Part shown: positions 38,048 through 50,919 of the stretch, one piece after another
Layout: each line of letters opens with the position of its first letter
Position numbering within the stretch: the stretch's first letter is position 1
Source: Mangifera indica
Lineage: Eukaryota > Streptophyta > Magnoliopsida > Sapindales > Anacardiaceae
Direction of reading: 5' to 3'
Assembly (NCBI RefSeq): GCF_011075055.1
Contig: NC_058149.1
Coordinates: forward strand, 5,028,449 to 5,092,448
DNA length: 64,000 bases
The notes under the pieces: generated by a model
What the model was told of the DNA's origin: nothing
The model's database searches: none
The model's input: only the letters and a program-made list of their open reading frames with translations
Made by a program: the position numbers and the translations under genes

Positions 38048-38599
38048 TTTTATAATTTAATTTATATAATTATAGAATATAACAAAAGAACAAGTTGATT
38101 CCAGTTTAAATCACATTGTTTAATGTTCATATCATCCTTGTGAAAATTATATAACAAAATAAATAATATACCCTTTAAAGAAAACGTTTTTCTTATATTG
38201 AGAATAATTCAAGACCATCTTTTAATATATTTTTTTATTTGTTAAAAGCTCTTCAATGAGTAAAGTGATCCTAAGAAGGGTAAATAAGAACTTAAAAAAA
38301 TTTAATGCACAGATTAAAAGTTTATCACAATAATAAATAAAAGCAAAAAATAAAGAGTTAAAGGAAAGTAAATGTTTAGTGTTAATAGTGGTTCAGAGTT
38401 TTCTCTTGCAAGCCTCTTATGTCCACTTTCTTAAGTAACTAGTTTAAAATTCTACTATACATTTGAACTTTTACAGTAATTTGTTCGGGGTTTTGCCCAA
38501 TACAATAGTTAATACAAAATTTCACCTATAAGAGATTAAATACAAAAATTTTAATATAGAAATGTCTCTCAGCCCTAAACATCAAGATTGTTAATAAAC

Positions 38600-39616
38600 A
38601 ATCCACTCCTCTGAGTTCGATTTAATTCTTTTAAATATGTGACCCATAAGTTCTTTATCAAGCTAGTAGTGTCTGAATTTAAGGCAAATCCAAACACAGA
38701 CCAAGATTGACCTTTAGCAAAGTATCATGACTACCTGAATAACAAAGCGTCAGTGGACATCTCTCAAGCTATTACAACATCACAGTTATGTGCAATTCAA
38801 TCTTTTCATTAACTAATATATTTCAAAGTTGAGACATAAAAGTGTGTATATCTCAGTAGTTTCTTGAAATGGACTGATACATATTAATGACTAACACGGA
38901 TTAGACTATATCCTCATTTCATTGTAGTCACGAATTTAAGCAGTCATATATATCATTTAGTATTCTCATTTGAGATATCTTCTCCCATACTCAAGAGTAA
39001 CGAATCTTTTATCGATCAATTATAGTCTCCATGTATCTCACAATTTGACCAATTACTATTTTTATAGTTACCCCAATTGCGATGACACATTGATAGTGTC
39101 AAACCATACTAATCCTGACATGAGATGGTCTAATGGCCTTAAGTTAAAGGATCACATGCACCTATAATATTCAAAGGATTTATTTTATAGAGATTGAAAC
39201 AACCATCTATATGGACATCCTTTGATTAAGTTAATCAGATGATCATGTCTACAATGTGCACCTATGTGTTACACCAAGCTGTCTACAATATTTCAACACG
39301 TGAGAACTGTCACCACTTTTGATAGGATCACTCAACACTAAGATAATTTTATTATCATTGCACATGTCTTCATTCGTTGTAGTGTTGATATTATAGAAGT
39401 TTCTAGTATGACCACTTAATGTGTACATAGAGTTTTCACAATCAGTTGTTTGATTCCCTTGTCACAATTCCACAATTTTAAGGACATGTTATTTGTACTA
39501 TCATATAAATAAACAACATATGAATTGAATAATAATACTTTTTTTTATTAATGATTAATATAAAATTACATCCATAAATGCCAAATTTGATTGGTTATAA
39601 GACACCTACTCTAACA
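38600..39616 (-). repeat. Truncated LTR of the copia-1 family
   Basis: On the minus strand it begins TGTTAGAGTAGGTGTC at 39616 and is colinear with the copia-1 LTR (about 4560-5527): shared blocks include CATCTCTCAAGC, ACAACATCACA and TGCAATTCAATC. Homology stops near 38600, so about 0.75 kb of the LTR 3' part is missing or replaced. No internal retrotransposon sequence is adjacent. Solo LTR later truncated, or a fragment. Confidence 0.75.
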
Positions 39617-42600
39617 CATGGGGGAATGAGCATAGTCTTAGTATGAACAGATGTTTCTAACTATTGTTTAGAGTAGGTCAATCTCGGTTAGACTTTTAAC
39701 AATCAATTTATCTTATTGCACCACACCCAAATAGGTGTCACATTAAAGTGAATGAGTGTTCGTGTCTTTAAAACTCTAGGCCTTTGAAATTCTGGAGCCA
39801 TGAAAATTGACATGAACAGATTGCATAAAGAGGACTTTAACAGTTAAAATTTGCACTGTGAACAGGCGTCATACTCTTATGAACGGTCGTCACTAATTAT
39901 TTGAATTTAAACCCTTTGACCTTGACTTTGACCACAAATGATGACGCTAAATGTGAAGCCTTCTTGTCAGTCTTCTTACTTCTGGATGAATGATCATCAC
40001 TCGAAGCTTTGACTTTTTCTCGCATTGACTCTATTCAAAACACAGTAACTTCTTCCTTGTTAGTGGTTATAATAGGTCATGAATAGGGGTGATAATGGGG
40101 AAAGAATCTCAATCCCTGTCTTCATCCTTGTTCCCACAGAGGATATTAATTCCCATCCTCATTGTAAGGATGACAAAGATTTTTTATTTCCTTCTCGCAA
40201 AAAAAATCTCCTCCTTGTCTTTGTGGAGAAAAATTTTCTTCATGTATCTTTTAAACGCAACATAAATATATTAAATAACAATCTATCATGGAGAAATTAA
40301 AGCACGATGTGTTGGATAAATTTTATAAATTGCATGTGAGTTTTTTAAATATTACATAAATTAAATCAAATGATTGAGACATTATCATCCAGGTTGTTTT
40401 TAGTTATGATTAATAGTAATTAAACCTCTTTAAAATTTTGTTATTTAAATAAGTTTATAAATTTAGAAAAATTAATTAAAAAATAAAAAAATAAAATAAC
40501 ATAAATATTTTACCTATTAATGGTTAAATATCATTTAGTAATTTTTAAATTAGATTTAAAATAAATAATTAAATAATTCAAATGATGATGACTTACCAAT
40601 TTATATAGGTCTATTATTTTTTTTTATAATTTATATATATAATAATATTATTTTATAATATAATATGAATTATACTATAAAATAAAGATTTCAACGGTTC
40701 AGAATTACAGAGGAAATTTTTTCATTGGTGCGAATATTTTAATAACTTATTTCGCTTACAACCTTTTTTTATAGGTACGGCGAGGTAGCTAACCAAGGTT
40801 TGTACCTATAAGCTATTTTGACAATGTTTTCAGGTTATAACCAGTTGTCAAATTTTAATATATAAATAAATAAATAAATGCATAGAATGGAATTGAAATT
40901 CAAAATATTTACGTAGCCTACTCTCAATACCATTTGCCAACCGTCAAATTTGAAAAATCAAAATCTATGGTATCAAAATACAATAATATTTAATATAGAG
41001 TAATGTTATGCTTAATTAAGAATTAAAATAATTATTTTATTATAATATAATTAAATATTATTTTATTATTAATTAAATATAATTTATTTACATAATAATA
41101 TTTATTTAAATATTTAATAATATATTTAAAAATCGAAATATATATAATTTTATTATTTAATAATTTTTTTTAGATAGAGTACAATTGAGAATACCCACCT
41201 CTCTAGTAATACCATGCAAACTAAGTTTTTTAAGTAATTTATTTTTATAAATTTATTAATATTATTAGAATTTAATCGTATTAGTATACATGAATAAGTC
41301 AAAAAAAGTTAGTAATGCATTATTATTCATCATTTAAATCTTGGACACTGTATTAATACATATATAATAAATATTTTTATTCTTTTAAACTTGGTCAAAT
41401 CTACACAAATTGGTCAAATCTACGCTAATTTTTCAAACATTACCAAACAAATGTGCAAACACACCAACTAAATAATATGAATTTAACTTATAATAAATTT
41501 TAATTTAATTATTAGTAATGATATGTTATCATATGATTTAATTTAATTTAATTTTTAATTTAAAATTACTTAATTATATATTTTTATTGGTATCTCAAAT
41601 TAATATTCATTTTTTAAGTACAAATAACATTATTGAAAGAAAATGAGTAAAATACTATAAATAAAATTATGTGTATTTATAACGAGTGCCAATTTAGTAT
41701 CAATTACGATTAATAATTTTAAATTAAAAATAAAATAATACGTAATTATATAACAATACATTATAATTGATAGTGATTATAAGTGGCATATTCCAATCCA
41801 ACTCAGCATGATTATAAAATCACTATTGCCTCTTTACACATGAACTGAACCTACATGACACCACCAAACGATACATAAATTTAGTATTCAAGCATACTCT
41901 CGTTGGGTTGTTAACACGTAAATCAAATCGACACAAAAATCTGTAAGAATGAACAATTGAAACATTATCTGATTTGCTTGTTTACCATAACCAGCCCATG
42001 GATGTCACGCAAAATATTATTAGCATAATTGATTGATAAACTATTACAAAGTAATAATAATAAACCAAGTATGTCCACCAAAATTTATTATTCAAACATA
42101 ATAATCTCAAATAACAAACCCTCTTAATTAAGATATATCTAAATTGCTATCAAAGATTAGTGTTGTAATCAATTCAAAACCCTAATAATAGTGTCAGGGG
42201 TTGAGTTTGGATTAATTAAACATAAATCAAGCTCCGACTTATCTAGCTTGAGCCTAAGATAAGAACGATTAGCTTCAATTTGGTTTAAGTTCAACTAAAA
42301 AATCACAATCAAATCTAATGAATATGATTTTAAAGATATAAATATAATATTTTAAATTTTAAAAATTTATTAATATTATATTCAAATTGAACAGTAAACT
42401 TACAAAGCCAAACAACAATAAAATCAAATTTGAGAGCCAAAATCATGTTGCCCGAGCTTAACCTTGATTCAATAATTTTGAGAATAAATAATAAAATAAT
42501 AAAATTATATGTATATATTTTTATTTTTTATAAAAAATATAAAAAATATAATATTATATAATTAAATAAATTTAAATTAAAAATAAATTAATAATAATAT

Positions 42601-42800
42601 ATTATCCCTATATCAAAATTATATATAAAAAAATATATTCATCACCGTAATAAAATGAATAAAATGAAAGCAGCATATTACTTGTTGTACCAAAAGTTGT
42701 ATTGTCAACGGAGAAAAGGGTGAAAGAGAAGATGACATGCAGCCGCATTAGTTAATTGTTATAGCTTTTGTTGAGGCTCCTCATCATCCAATTATACAAA
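39617..42800. other. Very AT-rich intergenic DNA upstream of the gene island
   Basis: No gene recognised. 40998-41155 begins GAGTAATGTTATGC and may be a degraded family P fold-back; 41480-41640 has similar core sequence. The frame at 40079-40300 has no domain. Confidence 0.5.
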
Positions 42801-42849
42801 GACATCGCTATTTTATTTTTATATAATATCTATAATTTTTCTTACTTTT

Positions 42850-43366
42850 TTCTTTTTCTATAAAAATCTTTCTCTTTCTTCCTCTTTTTCTATCTCTTAA
42901 CAACACAACATTGAACGAGTCCTCGAATCTTCCTGTCACTAATGCTTCGGGTCCTGAAAAACAAATCCCCATATCCCACAGGACCCATCAAGCGCCATTA
43001 ACGTCGCACAATTGCTTAATTTTTTTTTTTCGCAATTTATTTATAATTTTCAACCAAGAAAAATAACACCAACGTCATGGATTCTCTTATCGCTTCAGAA
43101 TTTCAACTCTGCTTTTTTTGGTATTTGTTGTTATTGTTATTCTTTTCTTTTTTCAATTTCTCTCATTTTTTATTTTCTCGTTTACATCGAATTATTTTTT
43201 TTTGTTCATGTGGGTTTGTTTTGTCGTCTGATTTAGTGTTGTTTTTTAACTGTTTGGTTGTTTTGTTGATGGGTTCTTAATCTTATTGTCTGCTTTGCAG
43301 GTTTTGATGATAAAGCTTGAATTTTGATGGTAATGTGGTAGCCTGAGTTGTTATTATTCAGCTACT
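42850..43366 (+). promoter_or_regulatory. Promoter-proximal and 5' UTR region of the VIL2-like gene, with a probable leader intron
   Basis: A TATATAAT sequence near 42818 and a pyrimidine-rich stretch (42840-42900, TTCTTTCTCTTCTT-like) precede the gene, typical of a plant transcription start. The sequence TCTGCTTTGCAG at 43289-43300 is a good 3' splice site upstream of the start codon, so a leader intron is likely; its donor could not be fixed. Start site and exon limits are inferred. Confidence 0.45.
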
Positions 43367-46300
43367 ATGTCTATGGATTCTTCCTCTTTTGAGGGTACTC
43401 ATATTCTTACATTTTATTTTTTTCGATTTATTGGTATGATTTTTTTATGGTTAAATTTCATCTGGCTTTTGGTTTTCATGGTCTAATTTAGGGGATTTAT
43501 CCCAATTTTCATGGTTGAATTTTGAGGGATTATTTCACCAAGGTATTGAATGTTAGTCGTGCTTTTGGTTTGTTGATGGGCTAAATCTTGAATCTTCGAT
43601 GGAATTTTGATTCGTATGATAGTAATTTTGATGCAATATCCTTTCGGGAGATTCGATGTAGTGGTTCTTGATCAGTGTTTCTGTGAATTTGTGGGTTATG
43701 GGAAAAAAAAAAAGATTTTAACTATTTTTTTTAATGTTGTTTTAATCTTGATTCGGTGCCTTTTTTAGATGCTGAGTTTGAGATCACGGTTTCCTTTGTG
43801 CTATTGAATAATATAATATGGTGGCGTGTAAAAGTATACTTTGATGGGTGAATTTCTGTGATGTTAGCTGTACTGAATTTGATTTCATAATGCTAGTGAT
43901 GTCTTCTCCATATTATGTGGATCCTTGTGGGAACTGGGAAGCATGTAGGTGGAGCTGGATCAGATTCAAATGCAGTTGTGTATTTCCATAAATCAGGACG
44001 TGTACATTAGGCTTCTTTACCTACTTTGATTGGAGCAACCTGCATACATTATTGGATGCGGTTGGAATGTCTTTGTTAATGCAATCCAACCATTAGTTTT
44101 TAAGTTTTTGCTGACTTTTCAGTTGGACTTAGTTTTATTGCTAATTTTTTAGTATAATGAACAGATTTTGCTGGAGCTTTTTAAATGAGACTTACAATTG
44201 GCTGCTATTGAATATGGTTTGACTGTAGTTTGGATTTCATGTCAGTTGGTTAAGTGTCCGCAGTTGTAATATCATTTAGTTTCTGGTTTATCCCTGTTGA
44301 CATGTCAAATATATGTGGTCATAGACATCATCTTAATTTGATAGAGATAGAGACAGTAATATCATTAGTTCTAGATCTTCGAGGATTTTATGCCAACTTT
44401 AATTGTATTTCAACATTACAATGTTTTTTGGCAGGACATGATGCCTTTGCTTCTTTTTCATTTTCTTTTCCTTTTTTGTTCAAATTCTGTTGGGATTTGT
44501 GATGAGTTAGTTACCCTTTTCCCTTTCTTTGGCCCTAGGAGTTGCAGCTGATTCATCAAGATGCAGTAAGATGAGTATGGAGGAGAAGAGGGAACTAGTT
44601 TATGAATTATCGAAGCGATCACATGTTGCCTCTGAACTGCTACAGACATGGACCCGTCAGGAGATTTTACAGATCCTATGTGCAGAGTTGGGAAAAGAGA
44701 GGAAATATACTGGCTTGACTAAGTTGAAAATCATAGAAAACCTTCTGAAACTTGTTTCTGAAAAGAATTCAGGGGAACGTGAGGTGAAAACTGAGGCTGA
44801 GCTTCTGTCTTCTCCTTTTTCCTCTCAGAGAGCATCCAAAAAGCAGAGGAAAATTGAAAACCCTTCTCGGCTCCCTGTTCCAGTGAATGAACCTGCTATC
44901 AACACTGGTGGCAATGACATAGTTAATGCTATATATTGTAAGAACTCGGCTTGCAGGGCTACCTTAAGAGTAGAAGATGCATTTTGCAAGCGGTGTTCAT
45001 GCTGTATCTGCCATCAGTATGATGACAATAAGGACCCTAGCCTGTGGTTAACTTGCAGCACAGAACCTCCATTTGAAGGGGAGTCATGTGGCATGTCTTG
45101 CCATTTGGAGTGTGCCCTGAAAAATGAAAGATCTGGAATTGGAAAAGGTAGATGCTTTCCGGGACTTGATGGGAGCTTTTATTGTGTGTCATGCGGAAAA
45201 GTAAATGATTTACTTGGGTAAATGCTTCATACACTATGATCTTAGTTGTTTATGTTTGTCACAATTATTATTACTCAGTGTGTTTGATGTTGATATTTCC
45301 TTGAGACAGGAAACTGCAACTATTATGGTGTTTTGATTTGGCAGAAAGCAATTTAAATTAGTCAAATCATTAGTAGAATTTTAATATTGTGAAATTTATG
45401 TTTACTTCAATATGCATGTGGCATGCACTACTAAATTGTTTGCAATGCTACATTCTCATAAGCATTCTGTTGCCAGTCACTAGAGATGAGTTTGTTTCCC
45501 TTTTTTGTCCGAAGTTACTTTTTCACTTTCGTTCTTTCATTAGAAAACCTATGTTCTGCCTTCAATTATTGCATAGTAGTTGAAATGATGGTAACCTCTT
45601 TCTTCTGATTTAAATTAATCGGCCCCAATGGTATCTGCTTGATGTCATACAGTGAAAATGACATTGTTTTAAATATGGTCTCACACTATTTTTTTATTTT
45701 ATTTTTTCAAAATTACCATATAAAACATGATGATTACCTTTAATGACACTTCTCGTTTCCGCAAACAAAAGCTTAAAGTTTAAACTCACTGGGATTGGTT
45801 TCTTACATTTGTTTAGATGCTGGAGAAAACAACTTATGGTGGCAAAGGATACTAGACGAGTGGACATACTGTGTTATCGAGTCTCCTTGGGCCAGAAACT
45901 TCTTCATGGGACTGACAAGTATCAAAGTCTCTCTAAGATTGTAGATGATGCTATCAAGATGCTTGAAGCTGAAGTGGGTCCATTAACTGGTCTACCTGTC
46001 AAGATGGGTAGGGGTATTGTCAACAGGCTTTCTTCAGGGCCGGAAATTCAGAAACTCTGTGCTTCTGCTTTGCAGTCATTGGAGGAAATGATTTCCAACA
46101 CCATCTTGCCCAATCCTGCAAGAAAAGGTAATTTTTGTTGTGTTGTATATTTTTCTCAACAGCATCATCACTAAATTTACTCTGACCCCGATAAAGGGAT
46201 TCTGAATGACAAACAGATGGCAGGTATATGAAATTTTAAGTTTTGCTTAAATTTTTAAATAATCATATTAAAAACAAAGACTTTTCAGTTATCTCATCTT

Positions 46301-47628
46301 CTTGTCACACACATAGCTTGCTTAATCATTGAATGATGGAGAATCCAAGAGGTTGTTGCTAATAAAACATTGTAAATTAGTCATTATTATTAGTTTTTCA
46401 CCACATTGATGCCCATAAATCTTTCATCTCTTTTTTAGATTCAAATTTGATTGTTCCCAACATGGTTAGAGTGGAAGATGTTCATGCAACATCCCTTACT
46501 GTCGTATTGGGTTCAGAAGATCCTTCCCCCGTGATTAATATTTCTTACAGCTTATGGCATCGCAAGGCTCACGAAGACTATCCAGTTAGGCCTACTTGTA
46601 CATTGTTTTCACCAAACCCGAGGTTTGCTGTCACAGGACTTACTCCAGCTACAGATTATCAGTTCAAAGTTGTTTCCTTAGTTGGTACAAAAGAGTTGGG
46701 TAAATGTGAAGTTTGGTTCTCAACTGACAGTACCAGGGCTGATGTAACGAACCCAATAACGGAAAGAAGTCACAGCCCAGCTACAAACTATAGCAGTCTT
46801 TCTAATTCATCATCTGTAGAAGACGAAACCAATAACGTCACTCTGGCCAGGGACCAAAATGATGATCGAGTGGACAATTACTTTACTTACTGCAAGGACA
46901 CTGATAAAGTAGCTTCTGCTCATATATCCGATGAAGCTGTTGACTGTGATGTTCTGGTTGAAGGAGCAACCCCGCCAGATGCAGTTTCTCTGTTGGAAGA
47001 AGAGCGTGCCATCAATATAGATGGCTCTATGCCTAATTCTGATGTCCGAAAGCTTGAGAACAAGCATCTTCCAAAGGGCCAATTCATTGAGGAGATGAGT
47101 ACTGATAATGGGTTAGATAATCCAGTGCCAACTGGCATGGAATGTGTGCCATATGTAGGTACTTCAGAAGCTAGCTTGCCGATTACACCCTGCAAGATAG
47201 AAATACTCAAGGATGGACAGGGAAGGAATGCAAGGTCCAAATCAAGCAACGAGGATATGGAAAATAGGATCGGCAAAGGAGACGAGCCCCAAGATAACAG
47301 CACATCAAAAAAGAGAAGTGCTGAAAGGAAAGAAAAGGAGTGTACTGTGAACGGTGCTTCAGACAGAGATTTTGAGCACTGTGTGAAGGTGATCAGATGG
47401 CTAGAGTGTGAGGGACATATAGAAAGGAACTTTAGGCAGAAATTCTTGACTTGGTACAGCTTGAGAGCAACCTCACAGGAGGTAAGGATTGTAAAAGTGT
47501 TTATTGATACCTTTGTTGGAGATCCAGCATCTCTTGCAGAGCAACTTGTGGATACCTTTTCAGATTGCATCTCAAGCAAGAGATCCTCAGTTGTGCCTGC
47601 TGGATTCTGCATGAAGCTTTGGCATTGA
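43367..47628 (+). CDS. VIL2: VIN3-like protein 2 (VEL1 type): VEL-family PHD-finger Polycomb cofactor, four coding exons
   Basis: Exons 43367-43394, 44539-45217, 45817-46127 and 46439-47628 join in frame through GT-AG introns to a 735-residue protein. The family acts in the nucleus with PRC2 to repress genes such as FLC-type loci by H3K27me3. Visible domains: N-terminal helical domain (about 23-89, '[16 protein letters not shown]', '[15 protein letters not shown]'); basic segment 108-120 (possible nuclear signal); atypical Cys-rich PHD finger 142-228 ('CKNSACR', 'CKRCSCCIC', 'CHLEC', 'CVSCGK') with the conserved extension after it; fibronectin type III about 349-435; basic '[12 protein letters not shown]' 629-640; C-terminal VEL domain 651-735 ending '[10 protein letters not shown]', which mediates family oligomerisation. 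The N-terminal domain, the PHD text and this C-terminus favour VIL2/VEL1 over VIL1/VRN5. The first coding exon is only 28 nt (start ATG at 43367; a second in-frame ATG lies two codons on). No defects seen. Confidence 0.93.
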
Positions 47629-48327
47629 TTATCTTTATCTGATAAAATTAGTTCTCAGCCAGCATAACCCACTTAGGGTGCTCATAGCATAATTCTTTAG
47701 ACCCTTTAACATTGACAATTATCGTCATCATTTAAATTTATCAGTAGGATTTGCCATTCTTATGATGTTGTAAGAATGTTAGAATTTATTTCTTCTACAA
47801 TACAGTTCTCTCCTATTCGTTTATATTTTCCAATTTGACCATGGGATCACTGACTGTTTCTTGCTGGAAAAAAAATTATTAGTTGCTATTATTATTTATT
47901 TTTCATCAAAATATGAGCTCATTATGAATGGCAAAACAATGCTGCAATGTTTTGAATGTGGATTTTCCTGGACAGAAACAAATTACTGCTAATTGAATCA
48001 AGAAAAGGCAACAAGTTCTTGTTGATTTCATTGGCTATTTTATGCCAAATTTATTCTTCTCTTGACATGTTTACAACAATACAAGTGACGTTAAACAGAA
48101 AAAAATAATGTTTCTAAAAAATCTTTCTTATTTGCTTATTGACGTATTTACAGAAGAGAAAATAAGAGGTCGATCAATTTATTGAGGTTGAACATATACG
48201 GTCAAGTTAGAAGTCTTAATCCGATATAAAGATTTTATTTGAATGATAGATGTGACGGGTTTATTTAAGGTTTCATAATATATAAGGTAGAGGCAGGGGT
48301 TTGGCAGTTGGAAAAACTGTTAATGTC
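47629..48327 (+). other. VIL2-like 3' UTR region and spacer before the PPR gene
   Basis: AT-rich, no frame of interest. AATAAA-like signals are not clear enough to place a polyadenylation site. The spacer to the PPR start is about 0.7 kb, so the two genes are tightly packed but separately promoted, as is usual in plants. Confidence 0.5.
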
Positions 48328-49920
48328 ATGAGCAAATTGTTGTTCAAACCCAAATCATGTCCTCCAATACTTACTTTACTCCAAAAATGTACAAACATGA
48401 ACCAACTGAAACAAATCCATGCACAGACAATCACAAATGGTATCTCTCGTTTCACCTTCATAACCAGCAAAATCTTAGCTTTTTGCGCCCTATCACCACA
48501 TGCTAGTGATTTACACTATGCGCAGACTCTTTTCAATCGTATTCCAACACCCCATGTCTTTGATTTCAATTCCATGATACGGGGTTTTTTGCAAAGCTCA
48601 AAACCTGAAATGGGTCTCTTTGTTTACAGAAAAATGTTAAGTCTTGGCATTGCACCAAATGCTAGAACTTTCACGGTTTTAGCTAAGGCTTGTTTTTCTT
48701 TATTTTTGCTTGATATGGTTCATGTTCATGTGCTTAAATTGGGACATATTTGTGACGTTTTTGTTACTAGTTCTGTTGTAAGTATGTACGCTAATTTTGG
48801 ATTAATGGATAAAGCTTGTGCTGTGTTTGATGCTAATTTGAACAGGAATGTGGCTTGTTGGACTAGTTTGATTAGTGGGTATTGTGGTAATGGTTTTGTT
48901 TCTGAAGCGCGCGAAGTGTTTGATTCAATGCCTGAGAGAAATGATGTTGCTTGTAGTGCAATGGTTTCTGGGTATGTGAAAAACCATTGTTTTAATGAGG
49001 CAATTGGGTTGTTTCAGGAGTTGAAGAGTTTTGATAATGTGAAGCTTAATGCGTCTCTTTTGGTCAGTGTTCTTAATGCTTGTGCAGTTGTAGGTGCATT
49101 TAGAGAAGGGAAATGGGTCCATGATTTTGTAGATAAAAATCATTTTGAGTATGAACTTGAGTTGGGAACTGCATTTATCGACTTCTATGCAAAGTGTGGG
49201 TGCATTGAGAATGCTTGTGAAATTTTCAATAAGATGGTGTATAGAGATGTAATGACTTGGAGTGTGATGATATTAGGGCTGGCCATGCACGGGATGAATG
49301 ATGCAGGACTTGAACTTTTCCAGGAGATGGAAAAAAGGGGACCTAAACCTAATGCTGTGACTTTTGTTGGAGTTCTTACTGTGTGTAATCATCAAACATT
49401 GGTTAGTGAAGCATGGCGGTTATTCAGTCGGATGTGTAAAGTTTATGGAATTCATCCTCTGATTGAGCATTATGGGTGCATGGTTGATCTATTGGTTCGA
49501 GCTGGACTAGTTAAGGAGGCTGAGATATTGATAAAGAGTATGCCAATGGAACCTGATGGAGCTATATGGGGATCATTGCTACATGGATGTGTAATGCGTG
49601 GTCAAATTGACTTAGTTGAGCGGGTGGGAAGGCTTGTGATTGAGTTAGAGCCACAACACGGTGGACGGTATGTCCTTCTAGCCAACATCTATGCCTCTAT
49701 GGGTTGCTGGGAAGATGTGATAAGACTCAGGAAACTGATGAAAGATAGGGAAGTAGTCACAGTTTCTGCTTGGAGCTTCATTGAGGTTGATGGGGTTTTT
49801 CATAAGTTTGTAGTTGATGATAAATCTCATTCTCATCGGGCAGACATCTACAAAACATTGAATTTACTGAGAAAGGAACTTGAAGGTTTCTCTGTTGCAA
49901 ATGTTGCACTATTAAGTTGA
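48328..49920 (+). CDS. PLS-type pentatricopeptide repeat protein, E/E+ subgroup, intronless
   Basis: A 530-residue intronless reading frame; the ATG at 48328 is chosen because the nine upstream codons start at TTG. PPR proteins of this class bind organellar transcripts base by base and usually specify C-to-U editing sites, or aid splicing or stability. The leader 'CPPILTLLQKCTNMNQLKQIHAQ' region (11-33) is the classic opening of this class. Repeats run from about 77 to 410 ('NSMIRGFLQSSKP', 'VACWTSLISGYCGNG', 'DVMTWSVMILGLAMHG', 'HYGCMVDLLVRAG'). The E domain spans about 413-490 ('IWGSLLHGC', 'LANIYASMGCWEDV') and an E+ region about 491-525. There is no C-terminal DYW deaminase, so any editing would need one in trans. 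The second repeat (around 128-140, 'LLDMVHVHVLKLGH') looks a few residues short. Target organelle not evident. Exact orthologue not recognised. Confidence 0.92.
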   Translation: MSKLLFKPKSCPPILTLLQKCTNMNQLKQIHAQTITNGISRFTFITSKILAFCALSPHASDLHYAQTLFNRIPTPHVFDFNSMIRGFLQSSKPEMGLFVYRKMLSLGIAPNARTFTVLAKACFSLFLLDMVHVHVLKLGHICDVFVTSSVVSMYANFGLMDKACAVFDANLNRNVACWTSLISGYCGNGFVSEAREVFDSMPERNDVACSAMVSGYVKNHCFNEAIGLFQELKSFDNVKLNASLLVSVLNACAVVGAFREGKWVHDFVDKNHFEYELELGTAFIDFYAKCGCIENACEIFNKMVYRDVMTWSVMILGLAMHGMNDAGLELFQEMEKRGPKPNAVTFVGVLTVCNHQTLVSEAWRLFSRMCKVYGIHPLIEHYGCMVDLLVRAGLVKEAEILIKSMPMEPDGAIWGSLLHGCVMRGQIDLVERVGRLVIELEPQHGGRYVLLANIYASMGCWEDVIRLRKLMKDREVVTVSAWSFIEVDGVFHKFVVDDKSHSHRADIYKTLNLLRKELEGFSVANVALLS

Positions 49921-50740
49921 GAGAAGCATTCTCATTTGGAAATGCCTTTACACAACATCCAATTCACCTGTCCGTTGGTAGCATGTCATCTTACCCTGTT
50001 TTTCTTGTGGTGAGGCTAGTCATTCTCGGCCTCTGGAAAAAAAAGGAGCTTAACAATTTTGTGTTGGATTTTGCATGTATGTGCAAATTTTCGAAGCATC
50101 TATCAAACAGGAACAATTGAGTATTATATTGCCGCTTGTAGCATAGTCGGTTGATCATGTCCTATGAGTATGTTGTCTTCATTTACACTGATCCTGTTGG
50201 AAGGATGCTCCTTATTCTATTTGGCCAGCAGAATCTTACCGAAGGGTTATAAGAATTTTGGCAATAGATTCTCAGTAACTTCAAGAAAGTTACCAGCTAT
50301 ATAGACTGCAAACTTGGCATCTGAACGTTGAACAAAACATTTTCCACTTGGCATGCAATGGACATCCAACCATTTTCGAAACAAATACCTATGGCCACAT
50401 CCACCCAATTTTAATATTCAAGCACTCAGAAAAGCCAACGGAGTCACCCTTTGTGTTAATTCAACCGTTCCACTGATGTCCTTAGCCAGGTAAGCATTTT
50501 CTCGTCGAGAAGAAAATTTGGGGACAAAAAAGTGCGCTTGCATCAGGCAAATGAAGATATATTGCAAGAGATGTCTTGATTTGGCCCACTGGAGAGCTGG
50601 ATGCATGTGAGTGGAGGAATATTTTTTTATTGTAAGAGGAGAAAAAAGTAAAAACCAGTAGCCGGTGATGAAACCAAAGCGAAAGAGCTTTAGTAAATGC
50701 TCCATTGCATTGTGCAATTTGTCTTTAATTATTGTTTTCT
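49921..50740. other. Spacer between the PPR gene and RbcS
   Basis: PPR 3' UTR and unassigned sequence. Small frames at 49917-50120 and 50418-50717 show no domain and are judged fortuitous. Confidence 0.5.
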
Positions 50741-50919
50741 GATATCTCCCTTACGTCACTTCACAAACATCTAAGCCAACCCCTTGTGTCTTTATCTTGA
50801 ACCGTTTCATTGCCTTCAAAACTAAAATATTCAATATTGATCTGATCTTCTACCACCATCTTTCCTGCTCTCTCTGTTTTTATCATCAATCTTGTTCTTG
50901 AAACACACTGAAGAAGAAG
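50741..50919 (+). promoter_or_regulatory. Putative RbcS promoter and 5' UTR
   Basis: TTACGTCA at 50751-50758 (ACGT/TGACG-type bZIP site) and a TTATC at 50792-50796 (complement of the GATAA I-box core found in light-regulated promoters) lie upstream of a pyrimidine-rich stretch (50845-50885) that may hold the transcription start. No clear G-box or TATA box. Sites are visible; function is inferred. Confidence 0.35.

Noticed and set aside
46810..47612. Long antisense frames opposite the last VIL2-like exon (including a 230-codon one)
   Set aside because: Shadow frames; the sense strand has clear FNIII and VEL domains and splice sites.
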